A DNA stretch of 64,000 nt from Streptomyces venezuelae. GTDB lineage: Bacteria; Actinomycetota; Actinomycetes; Streptomycetales; Streptomycetaceae. The translations under genes were made by a program, and so were the position numbers. Shown piece after piece: positions 18,059 through 26,329 of this stretch. The stretch covers positions 4,526,001 to 4,590,000 of the forward strand of contig NZ_CP029191.1 in the NCBI RefSeq assembly GCF_008642335.1. Reading direction: 5' to 3'. Position 1 is the stretch's first letter; each line of letters begins with the position of its first letter. The notes beneath the pieces were generated by a model, which searched no databases, was not told where the DNA came from, and worked only from the letters and a program-made list of their open reading frames with translations.

Positions 18059-19681
18059 ATGCCGGAGAAACCGACCGGGGCCGTCCTGGAGAAGGCGGAG
18101 CCACAGCCGCGCAGCGTGCGCGTCGTGCTGATGGCCCTGATGATCACGATGCTGCTCGCGATGCTCGACAACATGATCGTGGGCCCCGCGATGCCGACGA
18201 TCGTCGGCGACCTCGGCGGCATGGAACACCTCTCGTGGGTCGTGACCGCCTACACGCTCGCGACCGCCGCCTCCACCCCCATCTGGGGCAAGCTCGGCGA
18301 CATGTACGGGCGGAAGGGCTCCTTCCTCACCGCCATCGTCATCTTCCTCGCCGGCTCCGCGCTGAGCGGCATGGCGCAGAGCATGGGCCAGCTCATCGGC
18401 TTCCGGGGCATCCAGGGGCTCGGCGCGGGCGGTCTGATGGTCGGCGTCATGGCGATCATCGGTGACCTGGTGCCGCCGCGGGACCGCGGCAAGTACATGG
18501 GCATGATGACCGGCGTCATGGCGGTCGCGATGATCGGCGGCCCGCTGGTCGGCGGCTCCATCACCGACCACTTCGGCTGGCGCTGGGCCTTCTACATCAA
18601 CCTGCCGCTGGGCGCCGTCGCCCTCGCCATGGTGACCTCCGTCCTGCACCTGCCCAAGAAGAAGGCGCAGGGACGCATCGACTACCTCGGCGCGGCCCTG
18701 CTCACCGTGGGCATCAGCGCGCTCGTGCTCGTCACCACGTGGGGCGGTTCGGAGTACGCGTGGGGCTCGGCCGTGATCATGGAGCTCATCGGCATCGGCG
18801 TCGCCTCGCTCATCGGCTTCCTCTTCGTGCAGAAGAAGGCCGCCGAACCGATTCTGCCGCTGCACATCTTCCAGAACCTCAACTTCACGCTGATGGCCGT
18901 GATCGGCTTCATCACCGGCTTCGTGATGTTCGGCGCGATGCTGTTCCTGCCGCTCTTCCAGCAGTCGGTGCAGGGCGCGTCCGCGACCAACTCCGGTCTG
19001 CTGCTCCTGCCGATGCTGCTCTCGATGATGGCCGTCTCGATGGTCGCGGGCCGCGTCACCACCTCGACCGGCAAGTACCGCCTCTTCCCGATCGCGGGCA
19101 CGGTCCTGATGGTCACCGGCTTCTATCTGCTCGCCCAGATGGACACCGGCACCTCCCGCCTCACCTCGGGCCTGTACATGGCGGTGCTCGGCGCCGGCAT
19201 GGGCTTCCTGATGCAGATCACGATGCTCGTCGCGCAGAACAGCGTCGAGATGAAGGACATGGGCGTCGCGTCGTCCTCGGCCACGCTCTTCCGTACGCTC
19301 GGCTCCTCCTTCGGCGTCGCGATCATGGGCGCGCTCTTCAACAACCGCGTCCACGACGTGATGGCCGAGCGTGCGGGCAAGCTCGGCGGCAAGGTCACCG
19401 AGACGTCCGCGCAGCTCGACGCCGAGCACCTGAAGATGCTGCCGGCGGCCATCCGGGACGCCTACCAGCACGCGGTGTCGGCCGGTACGCACTCGGCCTT
19501 CCTGCTCGGCGCCGCCATCAGCGTCGTGGCCCTCATCGCCTCGTTCTTCGTGAAGGAGGTCCCGCTGCGCGGCTCGGGCCCCGCCGACAAGCCTGCCGGA
19601 GACTCGGACAAGCCTGCCGGGAACGCGGACGGGGACTCCGCGCGGGCGGCCGGACAGACGACGGTCGCGGAGCCGGTCTGA
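18059..19681 (+). CDS. DHA2-family (14-TM) MFS drug/proton antiporter
   Basis: Integral membrane exporter of 540 residues, EmrB/QacA type. It has motif A (GKLGDMYGRKGS) after TM2 and the antiporter motif C region GVMAVAMIGGPLVGG in TM5. The length allows 14 transmembrane helices and a hydrophilic Asp/Ala/Gly-rich C-terminal tail of about 40 residues. It is expected to expel cationic or hydrophobic compounds using the proton gradient. It is divergent from the tetR gene with the paired operators in front. The substrate is unknown. Confidence 0.93.
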   Translation: MPEKPTGAVLEKAEPQPRSVRVVLMALMITMLLAMLDNMIVGPAMPTIVGDLGGMEHLSWVVTAYTLATAASTPIWGKLGDMYGRKGSFLTAIVIFLAGSALSGMAQSMGQLIGFRGIQGLGAGGLMVGVMAIIGDLVPPRDRGKYMGMMTGVMAVAMIGGPLVGGSITDHFGWRWAFYINLPLGAVALAMVTSVLHLPKKKAQGRIDYLGAALLTVGISALVLVTTWGGSEYAWGSAVIMELIGIGVASLIGFLFVQKKAAEPILPLHIFQNLNFTLMAVIGFITGFVMFGAMLFLPLFQQSVQGASATNSGLLLLPMLLSMMAVSMVAGRVTTSTGKYRLFPIAGTVLMVTGFYLLAQMDTGTSRLTSGLYMAVLGAGMGFLMQITMLVAQNSVEMKDMGVASSSATLFRTLGSSFGVAIMGALFNNRVHDVMAERAGKLGGKVTETSAQLDAEHLKMLPAAIRDAYQHAVSAGTHSAFLLGAAISVVALIASFFVKEVPLRGSGPADKPAGDSDKPAGNADGDSARAAGQTTVAEPV

Positions 19682-19701
19682 TCCCACCCCCGCCCCGGCG
19701 G

Positions 19702-19740
19702 ACGACGGCCCCCGACGCATCGCGCGCCGGGGGCCGTCGT
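19702..19740. terminator. Bidirectional terminator between MFS and cseC
   Basis: ACGACGGCCCCCG (19702-19714) pairs perfectly with CGGGGGCCGTCGT (19728-19740) over 13 bp with a 13-base loop, between convergent genes. Confidence 0.85.
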
Positions 19741-19756
19741 ACGTGTACGTGCGTCC

Positions 19757-21151
19757 TCAGAGGTTGTCGGGGAGCTTCAGCACCGGGTAGCTGCCCGTGT
19801 TCGTGGGCGCGTGCTCCGGCAACCAGAGGACCGCGACCGCACCCTCGGACGGCACCTCGGGGGCCGCGCCCGCGGGGCGTACGTTGCGGAAGGTGAGCCG
19901 CGCCCCCAGCACCCGCGCCTGGCCCGCCGCGATCGTCAGACCCAGGCCGTGGCCGTGGCCCGCGCGGTCGGCGCTGCCCGTGCGGAACCGGCTCGGGCCC
20001 TCGTCCAGGAGCGCTTCGGGGAAGCCGGGGCCGTGGTCGCGCACCCGGACCACGCGGCCCTCGACGCTGACCTCGATGGGCGGCTTGCCGTGCTTGCTCG
20101 CGTTGGCGACGAGGTTGCCGAGGATGCGCTCCAGGCGGCGCGGGTCGGTGGTGACCTCCGACTCGTGCACCACCGTCACCGTCACGTCCGTGGACAGGAC
20201 GGCCATGCGCCGCGACACGAACTCGCCCAGCGTGATGTCCTGCAGCTCCGCGCGCTCGGCGGCGGAGTCCAGACGCGCCACTTCGAGCACGTCCTCGACG
20301 AGCGTGCGCATGGCCTGCGCGCGGTCCCTGACCAGCTCGGTCGGCCGGCCGGGCGGAAGCAGCTCGGCGGCCGTGAGCAGCCCGGTCACCGGGGTGCGCA
20401 GCTCGTGCGCGATGTCCGCGGTGACGCGCCGCTCGGCCTCCAGGCGCTGCTTGAGCGCGTCGGCCATGGCGTCCACGGCGCTCGCCACGTCGTCGGTCTC
20501 GTCCTTCACGACACCGCCGATCGCCTCGCGCACGCTCACGTCCGTCTGGCCCTGCGCCACCTCGCTCGCCGCCGTCGCCGCCTTGCGCAGGCGCCGTGAC
20601 AGCTGCCCGCCGATCAGCACGCCGAGGGCGCAGCCGCCGAAGACGACCGCGATCGAACCGATGACCAGGGCCTGGTCGAGGTCCTTCATCACGGTGGCGC
20701 TGCGGTCGGTGAAGCGGGAGTGCAGCGACAGGACGTGGCCGTCCGCGAGCGGCACGGCGGCCCAGATGTCGGGCACGCCGTCCGGCTTCTGCTCGACGTA
20801 CGTGGCGCGGCGGCCGGTGAGGACCTTCTGCCGCAGCTCCTGCGGCAGCTCGGGGTCGTCGACCTTCGTGCCGAACTGCAGCGTCTGGCGCTGGGACGCG
20901 GAGGAATACAGGCGCAGCGCGAACTGGATGCGCTCGTCCTGCACGTCGCGCGCGTTGTCCAGCATCGAGACGCGCGCGGCGTTGTGCACGACCAGGCTCA
21001 GGGCGATCGCGACGAGCGCGCCGACCAGGGCGATCGCGGCCGCGATCTTCCAACGCACACCGGTGCGCAGCGGTACGCCGCGACCGCGCAGCCGCCCCCC
21101 GGAGCGGAACACCTCGCGGACGCGGCCGATCGCCCTGCGCCCCCCGTTCAT
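19757..21151 (-). CDS. cseC: CseC sensor histidine kinase of the SigE envelope-stress system
   Basis: Membrane sensor kinase of 464 residues. TM1 is about residues 34-56, an extracytoplasmic domain spans about 57-160, and TM2 about 161-183. HAMP follows, then HisKA with the phospho-acceptor His249 in DIAHELRTP, and HATPase_c with N box NLVANASKHG and G boxes DHGPGFP and GHGLGLTIA. It is the last gene of sigE-cseA-cseB-cseC, 13 bp after cseB. In S. coelicolor CseC senses cell-wall damage and phosphorylates CseB to activate sigE transcription; order and sequence agree. Confidence 0.95.
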   Translation of the reverse strand: MNGGRRAIGRVREVFRSGGRLRGRGVPLRTGVRWKIAAAIALVGALVAIALSLVVHNAARVSMLDNARDVQDERIQFALRLYSSASQRQTLQFGTKVDDPELPQELRQKVLTGRRATYVEQKPDGVPDIWAAVPLADGHVLSLHSRFTDRSATVMKDLDQALVIGSIAVVFGGCALGVLIGGQLSRRLRKAATAASEVAQGQTDVSVREAIGGVVKDETDDVASAVDAMADALKQRLEAERRVTADIAHELRTPVTGLLTAAELLPPGRPTELVRDRAQAMRTLVEDVLEVARLDSAAERAELQDITLGEFVSRRMAVLSTDVTVTVVHESEVTTDPRRLERILGNLVANASKHGKPPIEVSVEGRVVRVRDHGPGFPEALLDEGPSRFRTGSADRAGHGHGLGLTIAAGQARVLGARLTFRNVRPAGAAPEVPSEGAVAVLWLPEHAPTNTGSYPVLKLPDNL

Positions 21152-21164
21152 ATGCGCGGTCCCC

Positions 21165-21878
21165 TCATGCCTTGAGCTTGTAACCGAAGCCGCGGACCGT
21201 TTCGATGCGGTCCTGGCCCACCTTCGTGCGCAGCCGCTGCACGTGGACGTCGACGACGCGCGTGTCGCCGCCCCAGCCGTAGTCCCACACCCGCTCCAGA
21301 AGCTTGTCGCGGGAGAGGACCGTGCCGGGCGCGGACGAGAATTCGAGCAGCAGCCGCATCTCGGTCGGTGTCAGCGCCACCGGCGCCCCGCCCCGGTGGA
21401 CCTCCATACCGACCGTGTCGATCTCCAGGTCGCCGAAGGTCAGCACCCCGCCGTCCTCGGCCCCGCCGTGCTCCTGGCCCGACCCCGCCGAACCGGGCCC
21501 GCTGGCGTGCCCGAAGCGGCGCAGGACGGCGCGTATGCGGGCGACCAGGACGGCACCGTCGAACGGCTTCGTCACGTAGTCGTCGGCGCCCGCCTCCAGG
21601 CCGAGCACGACGTCGATGGAGTCGGCGCGGGCCGACAGCATGATGACCGGGACGGTCGACTCCTCGCGGATGCGGCGGCACAGCGAGACGCCGTCCATGC
21701 CGGGCACCATCACGTCGAGCAGGGCGATGTCCGGCTGGTCGGCGCGGAACGCCTCCAGGCCCGCGAGGCCGTCCGGCATGGCGGTCACGGCGAAACCGTC
21801 GCGCTCCAGGGCGAGCTGGGTGGCCTCACGGATGACGTCGTCGTCCTCGACGAACAGGACGTGGGTCTGCTCTGCCAT
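21165..21878 (-). CDS. cseB: CseB response regulator (OmpR/PhoB type)
   Basis: Response regulator of 237 residues. The receiver domain has acidic pocket EDDD, phospho-acceptor Asp55 in LLDVMVPG, and the conserved Lys in DDYVTKPF. A Gly/Ser-rich linker is followed by the winged-helix domain (LTPTEMRLLLEF, VVDVHVQRLRTKVG). The ATG at 21878 starts at the receiver domain (AEQTHVLFVEDDD). An upstream in-frame ATG at 21953 would add a low-complexity His/Pro peptide encoded by tandem repeats and is rejected. It activates sigE when phosphorylated by CseC (known in S. coelicolor). Confidence 0.95.
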   Translation of the reverse strand: MAEQTHVLFVEDDDVIREATQLALERDGFAVTAMPDGLAGLEAFRADQPDIALLDVMVPGMDGVSLCRRIREESTVPVIMLSARADSIDVVLGLEAGADDYVTKPFDGAVLVARIRAVLRRFGHASGPGSAGSGQEHGGAEDGGVLTFGDLEIDTVGMEVHRGGAPVALTPTEMRLLLEFSSAPGTVLSRDKLLERVWDYGWGGDTRVVDVHVQRLRTKVGQDRIETVRGFGYKLKA

Positions 21879-21899
21879 CGGGTGTCTCAGTCCTTCTCG

Positions 21900-21952
21900 G
21901 TGCGTCGGGTGCGTCGGGTGCGTCGGGCGCGGCGGGTGCGGCGAGTGCGTCA
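21900..21952. repeat. 9-bp tandem repeats between cseA and cseB
   Basis: Six near-identical 9-bp units of GTGCGTCGG type run from 21900 to 21952, degenerating in the later copies. They lie in the 95-bp gap between the cseA stop and the cseB start on the minus strand. Confidence 0.75.
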
Positions 21953-21973
21953 TGAACGGTCGTTACGGGTGCG

Positions 21974-22618
21974 TCAGTCGACGGACGGCTCGGTCGGCCC
22001 GTCGCCCACCGCGTTTCCGAAGTCGTTGCGCGTACGCCCCGACTCCGTGAAACGGTTCGCCGACCAGCGGTACGTGATCACTTCCTCGCCGGAGGGATAG
22101 GCCACCGAGTCGCCCGACTCGTACAACTGCTTCGTCACGACCAGGTCGCCCCGGTCGATCTCGGCGTAGACGGAGGCGGGCTCCTCGGCCTGGAAGACAT
22201 TCTCGTACTTATCGCCCTGGGCGCGATAGACGTAACTGCCGATCCCCACGGCATCGCCGCAGGTCAGCACGTTCACGACAACATCCGACGCGGATCCTCC
22301 GGTCAGGTTCCCGTACGACACGTCGACCGGGTACGCCTTGCCCACGCACGGCTTCAGGTCCCGCTTGATCGACGGGCTGACCTTGGGGTCCTCCTTGACG
22401 AGCCGCACCGCGTCGATCTTCTTCGCGGGCGCGGGCGCCGAGGGCGAGGGGGACGGGGCGGTGGAGACGACGGGCTCGCTGCGGGCCGGGCCCTCGTCGC
22501 GCGCACCGGATCCGCCCGTCGAACAGGCGGTGAGCAAAAGGCCGAGGGCGGCGAACCCGGCCGTCGCCGTGCTCACCGCCTGCACGCTGTGTCTGACCCG
22601 GGGGCCTAGGCCGCGCAA
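21974..22618 (-). CDS. cseA: CseA lipoprotein, negative modulator of the SigE system
   Basis: A 214-residue predicted lipoprotein. The signal peptide ends in the lipobox LLTAC (Cys near residue 32), followed by a Ser/Pro/Ala-rich linker and a folded domain with two further cysteines (KPCVGK and LTCGDA). In S. coelicolor CseA sits on the outer face of the membrane and reduces SigE-system activity. Its start overlaps the end of sigE by 13 bp, so translation is coupled. Confidence 0.93.
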   Translation of the reverse strand: MRGLGPRVRHSVQAVSTATAGFAALGLLLTACSTGGSGARDEGPARSEPVVSTAPSPSPSAPAPAKKIDAVRLVKEDPKVSPSIKRDLKPCVGKAYPVDVSYGNLTGGSASDVVVNVLTCGDAVGIGSYVYRAQGDKYENVFQAEEPASVYAEIDRGDLVVTKQLYESGDSVAYPSGEEVITYRWSANRFTESGRTRNDFGNAVGDGPTEPSVD

Positions 22619-23145
22619 CTCTCCCGCTCCTCACGTTCGAGCGCGCGCGCGTCCAGGTCACGGCTCTCCAGCTCCTGACGGAGCCGGGCGAGCGCCCGGT
22701 GCAGCGTGCTCTTGACCGTTCCGGCCGACATGCCGAGGGCGGCGGCCGTCTCCTCCGTGGACATCTGCTCCCAGTGTCGCAGCACGACCACGCTGCGCTG
22801 CTTGGGTGCGAGCACCTTCATGATGTCCATCAGCAGCGCGCGGTCCGCGTGCTGCTCGGTGGAGTCTTCCACGCTCGCGTCGGGCAGCTGCTCGGTGGGC
22901 ACCTCTTCGAGCTTGCGGGCGCGCCACCACTCCGTACGGGTGTTGATCATGACGCGGCGCAGGTAGGCGTCCGCGAGCCGCTTGTCGGCTATGCCGTCCC
23001 AGCGGCCGTACGTCCGCACGAGAGCGGTCTGCAGCAGGTCCTGGGCGTCCACGGGGTCCGGGACCAGGCGCCGGGCACTGCGCAGCAGGGCATCCTGCCG
23101 AGTGCGGACGTACTCTTCGAACTCGAGCACCTCGCCGTGCGCCAT
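22606..23145 (-). CDS. sigE: SigE, ECF sigma factor for cell-envelope stress
   Basis: ECF sigma factor of 179 residues with region 2 (LVPDPVDAQDLLQTALVRTYGRW and the WWRARKLEEV end) and region 4 (LAPKQRSVVVLRHWEQMSTEETAAALGMSAGTVKSTLHRALARLR in parts). SigE drives cell-wall genes in Streptomyces and is controlled at transcription by CseBC rather than by an anti-sigma factor. ATG 23145 has GGAGG upstream with about 9-base spacing; the longer reading to 23172 is less likely. It is the first gene of the operon. Confidence 0.95.
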   Translation of the reverse strand: MAHGEVLEFEEYVRTRQDALLRSARRLVPDPVDAQDLLQTALVRTYGRWDGIADKRLADAYLRRVMINTRTEWWRARKLEEVPTEQLPDASVEDSTEQHADRALLMDIMKVLAPKQRSVVVLRHWEQMSTEETAAALGMSAGTVKSTLHRALARLRQELESRDLDARALEREERESCAA

Positions 23146-23230
23146 ATCAAACCGCCTCCGTTCCGTCCCCATTGCCGACCGCCGTCCCTGCTGTGCGGTA
23201 CAGGTAAGAAGCTACGGAGGGCGTGTCACG

Positions 23231-23280
23231 AGGTTGTGCGGAGCAGCCAGCGGCGGACGCACGGCTGTACGTAGGTTGTG
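23231..23280 (-). promoter_or_regulatory. Direct repeats in the sigE promoter region
   Basis: AGGTTGTG occurs at 23231-23238 and 23273-23280, 42 bp or about four helical turns apart, upstream of sigE. On the coding strand they read CACAACCT. They may be CseB sites or a promoter -35-like element; no assignment can be made without binding data. Confidence 0.3.
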
Positions 23281-23291
23281 TAACAGAAGTA

Positions 23292-23324
23292 GGCCCTGAG
23301 TAAATGCCTGTGTTTACCAGGGCC
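23292..23324 (-). terminator. Probable mutY terminator
   Basis: GGCCCTG (23292-23298) pairs with CAGGGCC (23318-23324) and GTAAA (23300-23304) with TTTAC (23313-23317), a 12-bp stem with one bulged base. It lies directly downstream of mutY and upstream of the sigE promoter. Confidence 0.6.
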
Positions 23325-23398
23325 CCAGAGGCCCCAGCCATGGGGTCGAAGGCGGACAAGCCGGAGGAACGAGTAAAAACCTACCGGTTCCGGTCAGG

Positions 23399-24334
23399 TC
23401 AGGTCTGAGGCAGCCGGTACAGCCCGTCCGGCAGCGGCTCCACGAGCCCGTCCGCGACGAGCCCGTCCAGCGCGCGGGCCCGCTGCACGGGCTCGTCCCA
23501 CACGCGGTCGAGCACGGCCTGCGGTACGGGCGCGACGGCCTCGCGCAGCACGGCGAGCAGCTTGCCCCGCACCTGACGGTCCGTTCCCGCGTACGTCTGA
23601 CCGCGGCGGGCCGGGCCCTCGTGCGCGGGCTTCCCCGCCGTGCGCCAGGCGCACTGCGCGGCGATCGGGCACTGCGCGCAGTTCTCGTTCTTCGCCGTGC
23701 AGACGAGGGCGCCCAGCTCCATGGAGGCGGCCGCCCAGCGGGACGCGGTCTCCTCGTCCTCGGGGAGGAGCGCGCGGGCGAGCTTGCGCTCGGCGGCGGT
23801 GGTCGCGTTGGGCGGGTACTGCACGCCGGTCACGGCCCGCGCGAAGACGCGGCGCACGTTGGTGTCGAGCACGGCGTGCCGCTGCCCGTACGCGAACGAG
23901 GCCACGGCCGCCGCGGTGTACTCCCCGATGCCGGGCAGCGCGAGCAGCTGGGCGTGCTGGCGCGGTACGTCGCCGCCGTGTCGTTCCGTTATGGCGACGG
24001 CCGCGCCGTGCAGGCGCAGGGCGCGACGCGGATACCCGAGCCGCCCCCAGGCGCGCACGGCCTCGCCGGGCGCCTCCTTGGCGAGGTCGGCGGGGCGGGG
24101 CCAGCGGGCGAGCCACTGCTCGTACACGGGCAGGACGCGGCTGACGGGCGTCTGCTGGAGCATGAACTCGCTGACCATCACGCCCCACGGCCCGGCGTCC
24201 TCACGACGCCACGGCAGATCACGGGCATGCGTGTCGAACCACGCGATGACGGGACGGTGCAGGGACTCGCCTGCGGGCTCGGGGGCGTCCCCGGGGACGG
24301 GGCTGTTCGGCAGGGGCTTCGTGGGCGCAGTCAT
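23399..24334 (-). CDS. mutY: MutY A/G-specific adenine DNA glycosylase
   Basis: A 311-residue base-excision repair enzyme that removes adenine opposite 8-oxoguanine. It has the catalytic Glu region VSEFMLQQTPVSRV, the helix-hairpin-helix LPGIGEYTAAAVASFAYG, and the catalytic Asp in VLDTNVRRV. The [4Fe-4S] cysteine loop CTAKNENCAQCPIAAQC follows (C-x6-C-x2-C-x5-C). The C-terminus is short and lacks an obvious MutT-like domain; its end resembles a winged helix. Start ATG 24334 fits the family N-terminus. A much longer reading through the divergent kinase gene is an artefact of codon bias. Confidence 0.95.
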   Translation of the reverse strand: MTAPTKPLPNSPVPGDAPEPAGESLHRPVIAWFDTHARDLPWRREDAGPWGVMVSEFMLQQTPVSRVLPVYEQWLARWPRPADLAKEAPGEAVRAWGRLGYPRRALRLHGAAVAITERHGGDVPRQHAQLLALPGIGEYTAAAVASFAYGQRHAVLDTNVRRVFARAVTGVQYPPNATTAAERKLARALLPEDEETASRWAAASMELGALVCTAKNENCAQCPIAAQCAWRTAGKPAHEGPARRGQTYAGTDRQVRGKLLAVLREAVAPVPQAVLDRVWDEPVQRARALDGLVADGLVEPLPDGLYRLPQT

Positions 24335-24457
24335 GGCACGTCCGATCCTGCCACGCCCCCACCGACACACGAGCCAACCGCGCGGCCCGCGCCGCGGGTT
24401 TCGCCCCCCGGCTGCCGGTACGCCGTGGCCGCTCCGTCCCCCCGGTACCGGTGCGTC

Positions 24458-24587
24458 GTGGCTGGCCGCGCAGTTCCCCGCGCCCCTGAAGACCCCGGCG
24501 CCGGGGCCGCCGCAGCTCGTAGCGCGGGCTGCCGCGCCCTGGTGCGGGGGGCTGTTTGGGGGCGCGGGGAACTGCGCGATCAGCCAC
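24458..24587. repeat. Long inverted repeat of the common Streptomyces type
   Basis: Arms 24458-24486 and 24559-24587 match as reverse complements at 27 of 29 positions, sharing the core CGCGCAGTTCCCCGCGCCCC. The loop contains a second perfect palindrome, CCCCGGCGCCGGGG, at 24493-24506. The core resembles an intergenic hairpin sequence found many times in Streptomyces genomes. It occupies most of the 345-bp gap between mutY and the kinase gene. Confidence 0.7.
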
Positions 24588-24679
24588 CGAGGACCCGCAC
24601 TCGGCGACGAAAGCCACCGTGGCGAGACCTGACGATCGGCAGAGGCGGGGGCCCATCCGCGGCCAGTAGCGTCGGCGGG

Positions 24680-26329
24680 GTGGATCAGGGAACAGGGACG
24701 CGCGCCGGGAGACATCTCGCAGGACACAGCAGAGGCGCGCTGCTGTGGGCCGCACTCGCCGCACCCGCCGTGAGCGTGGACCGACTGGGGCTCAACGAAC
24801 CCCGCTCCGCGGGGCAACAGCTCGCCGGGATCACCGTTCTCGCCGCCGCCGTCACCCTCCGCCGCTCCCACCCCCTCCCCGCCTTCCTCCTCGCCGCCAC
24901 CCTGGGCCTCGCCACCGCCCCCTCCCTCTTCACCCTCGCCTACGGCCCCGCCCTCGCCGTCCTCGCGCTCCTCCTCGGCCGCCGCGCCGACCGCGCGAGG
25001 ACCGCGCTCATCGGCTTCGGCGGCATCGCCGTCGCCGGCACCGTCAAGATCGCCGTGCGCGACGTCGACCCGACCGTCGAGTGGGCCGTCCTCATGGCGA
25101 CCCTCGTCTTCGGCGCGGTCTTCCCCTGGCTCACGGGCCGCTACTGGCGCCAGGGCCGCGAACTGGCCGCCGCCGGCTGGGCCCGCGCCGACCAGCTGGA
25201 GCGCGAACAGCGCATCGTCGCCGACCGCGCCCGGCTCCGCGAACGGGCCCGCATCGCCCAGGACATGCACGACTCCCTGGGACACGAACTGAGCCTGATC
25301 GCCGTACGGGCAGGCGCACTCCAGGTCGCCCCCGACCTGCCCGACCCGCACCGCGAGGCCGCCGCCGACCTCCGCGCGGCCGCCTCGCAGGCCACCGACC
25401 GGCTGCACACCATCATCGGCCTGCTCCGCGAGGAGGGCGACGAACAGGCACCGCTGGCCCCGGCGGGCGAGAGCATCGACGCACTGGTCGCGCGCGCCAA
25501 GGAGTCGGGACTGCGCATCACGTACGCAGATGAGAGGGACCACCCCGAAGCACAGGCACGAGCACAGACGGAGGCCCAGCGTGACCCGGCGCGCCGGGAG
25601 TTGATCGACGGCACCGTCCACCGCGTCGTCCAGGAAGCCCTGACCAACGCCGCGAAGCACGCGCCGGGCGCCCACGTCACCGTCACGCTCACGCGGGACG
25701 GCCCCGCGACGACGGTGACCGTCACCAACGGACGTAGCGGCGGGGAAGGTTCCCACGCGTCCCCGTCCCCGGCAGGCGGCGGCTCCGGCCTCCACGCCCT
25801 CCGCACCCGCGTCACGGACCTCGACGGCACGCTCTCCGCGGGACCGCACGGCGACGGCTTCCGGGTCACCGCCCGCCTCCCCGACCGGGGCGTCGCCCCA
25901 CGGCCCGCCGCGCCCCGCCTCACCGAGGCCCGCCGCCGCACCGCCCTGGCCTTCGGCGCCGCCGTCGCCGCGGGAGCCCTGCTCGTCGGAGGCACCTTCG
26001 CCTGGTACGCGTACACCCGCACGCACTCCGTCCTCGACCCCGCCGACTACGCGCGCCTCCGCGTCGGCGACCCCCGCGCCGACGTCGAACGCGTGCTCCC
26101 CGACCGGACCGTCGCCGACCCGCCCCTCGAACGCGCCCCGACCCCGCCGCCACGGGGCGCCGACTGCGCGTACTACCGGTCGAGCGGCGAACTCTTCACC
26201 TCCGTCGCGCACTTCAGGCTGTGTTTCGGGGGCAACGACGGGGAGGCCCGCCTCGTGGACAAGGTGGTCATCCCGACGGCACAGGACCAAGACCACCACA
26301 ACCACCACAACAGGGAGCGTGTGCGATGA
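24680..26329 (+). CDS. NarL-type sensor histidine kinase with C-terminal membrane extension
   Basis: Histidine kinase of 549 residues from GTG 24680. There are four to five hydrophobic segments in residues 15-150, then HisKA_3 with the acceptor His197 in AQDMHDSLGHELSL, and HATPase_c (N box VVQEALTNAAKHAPG, G2 GGGSGLHALRTRV). Unlike ordinary family members it continues after the kinase domain. A transmembrane helix (ALAFGAAVAAGALLVGGTFAW) leads to about 100 residues with LRVGDPRADVERVLP and two cysteines (DCAYY, RLCFGG). This tail would be extracytoplasmic and resembles small SmpA/BamE-like folds. It ends ATGA-coupled to its response regulator. Confidence 0.88.
   Translation: MDQGTGTRAGRHLAGHSRGALLWAALAAPAVSVDRLGLNEPRSAGQQLAGITVLAAAVTLRRSHPLPAFLLAATLGLATAPSLFTLAYGPALAVLALLLGRRADRARTALIGFGGIAVAGTVKIAVRDVDPTVEWAVLMATLVFGAVFPWLTGRYWRQGRELAAAGWARADQLEREQRIVADRARLRERARIAQDMHDSLGHELSLIAVRAGALQVAPDLPDPHREAAADLRAAASQATDRLHTIIGLLREEGDEQAPLAPAGESIDALVARAKESGLRITYADERDHPEAQARAQTEAQRDPARRELIDGTVHRVVQEALTNAAKHAPGAHVTVTLTRDGPATTVTVTNGRSGGEGSHASPSPAGGGSGLHALRTRVTDLDGTLSAGPHGDGFRVTARLPDRGVAPRPAAPRLTEARRRTALAFGAAVAAGALLVGGTFAWYAYTRTHSVLDPADYARLRVGDPRADVERVLPDRTVADPPLERAPTPPPRGADCAYYRSSGELFTSVAHFRLCFGGNDGEARLVDKVVIPTAQDQDHHNHHNRERVR

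Noticed and set aside
18002..19720. 572-residue His/Arg/Asp-rich frame antisense to the MFS gene
   Set aside because: No family features; the plus strand encodes an obvious 14-TM transporter.
23399..26308. 969-residue minus-strand frame running from mutY through the kinase gene
   Set aside because: Only the first 936 bp (to 24334) carry MutY motifs; the rest is low complexity and antisense to the kinase, whose motifs are clear on the plus strand.
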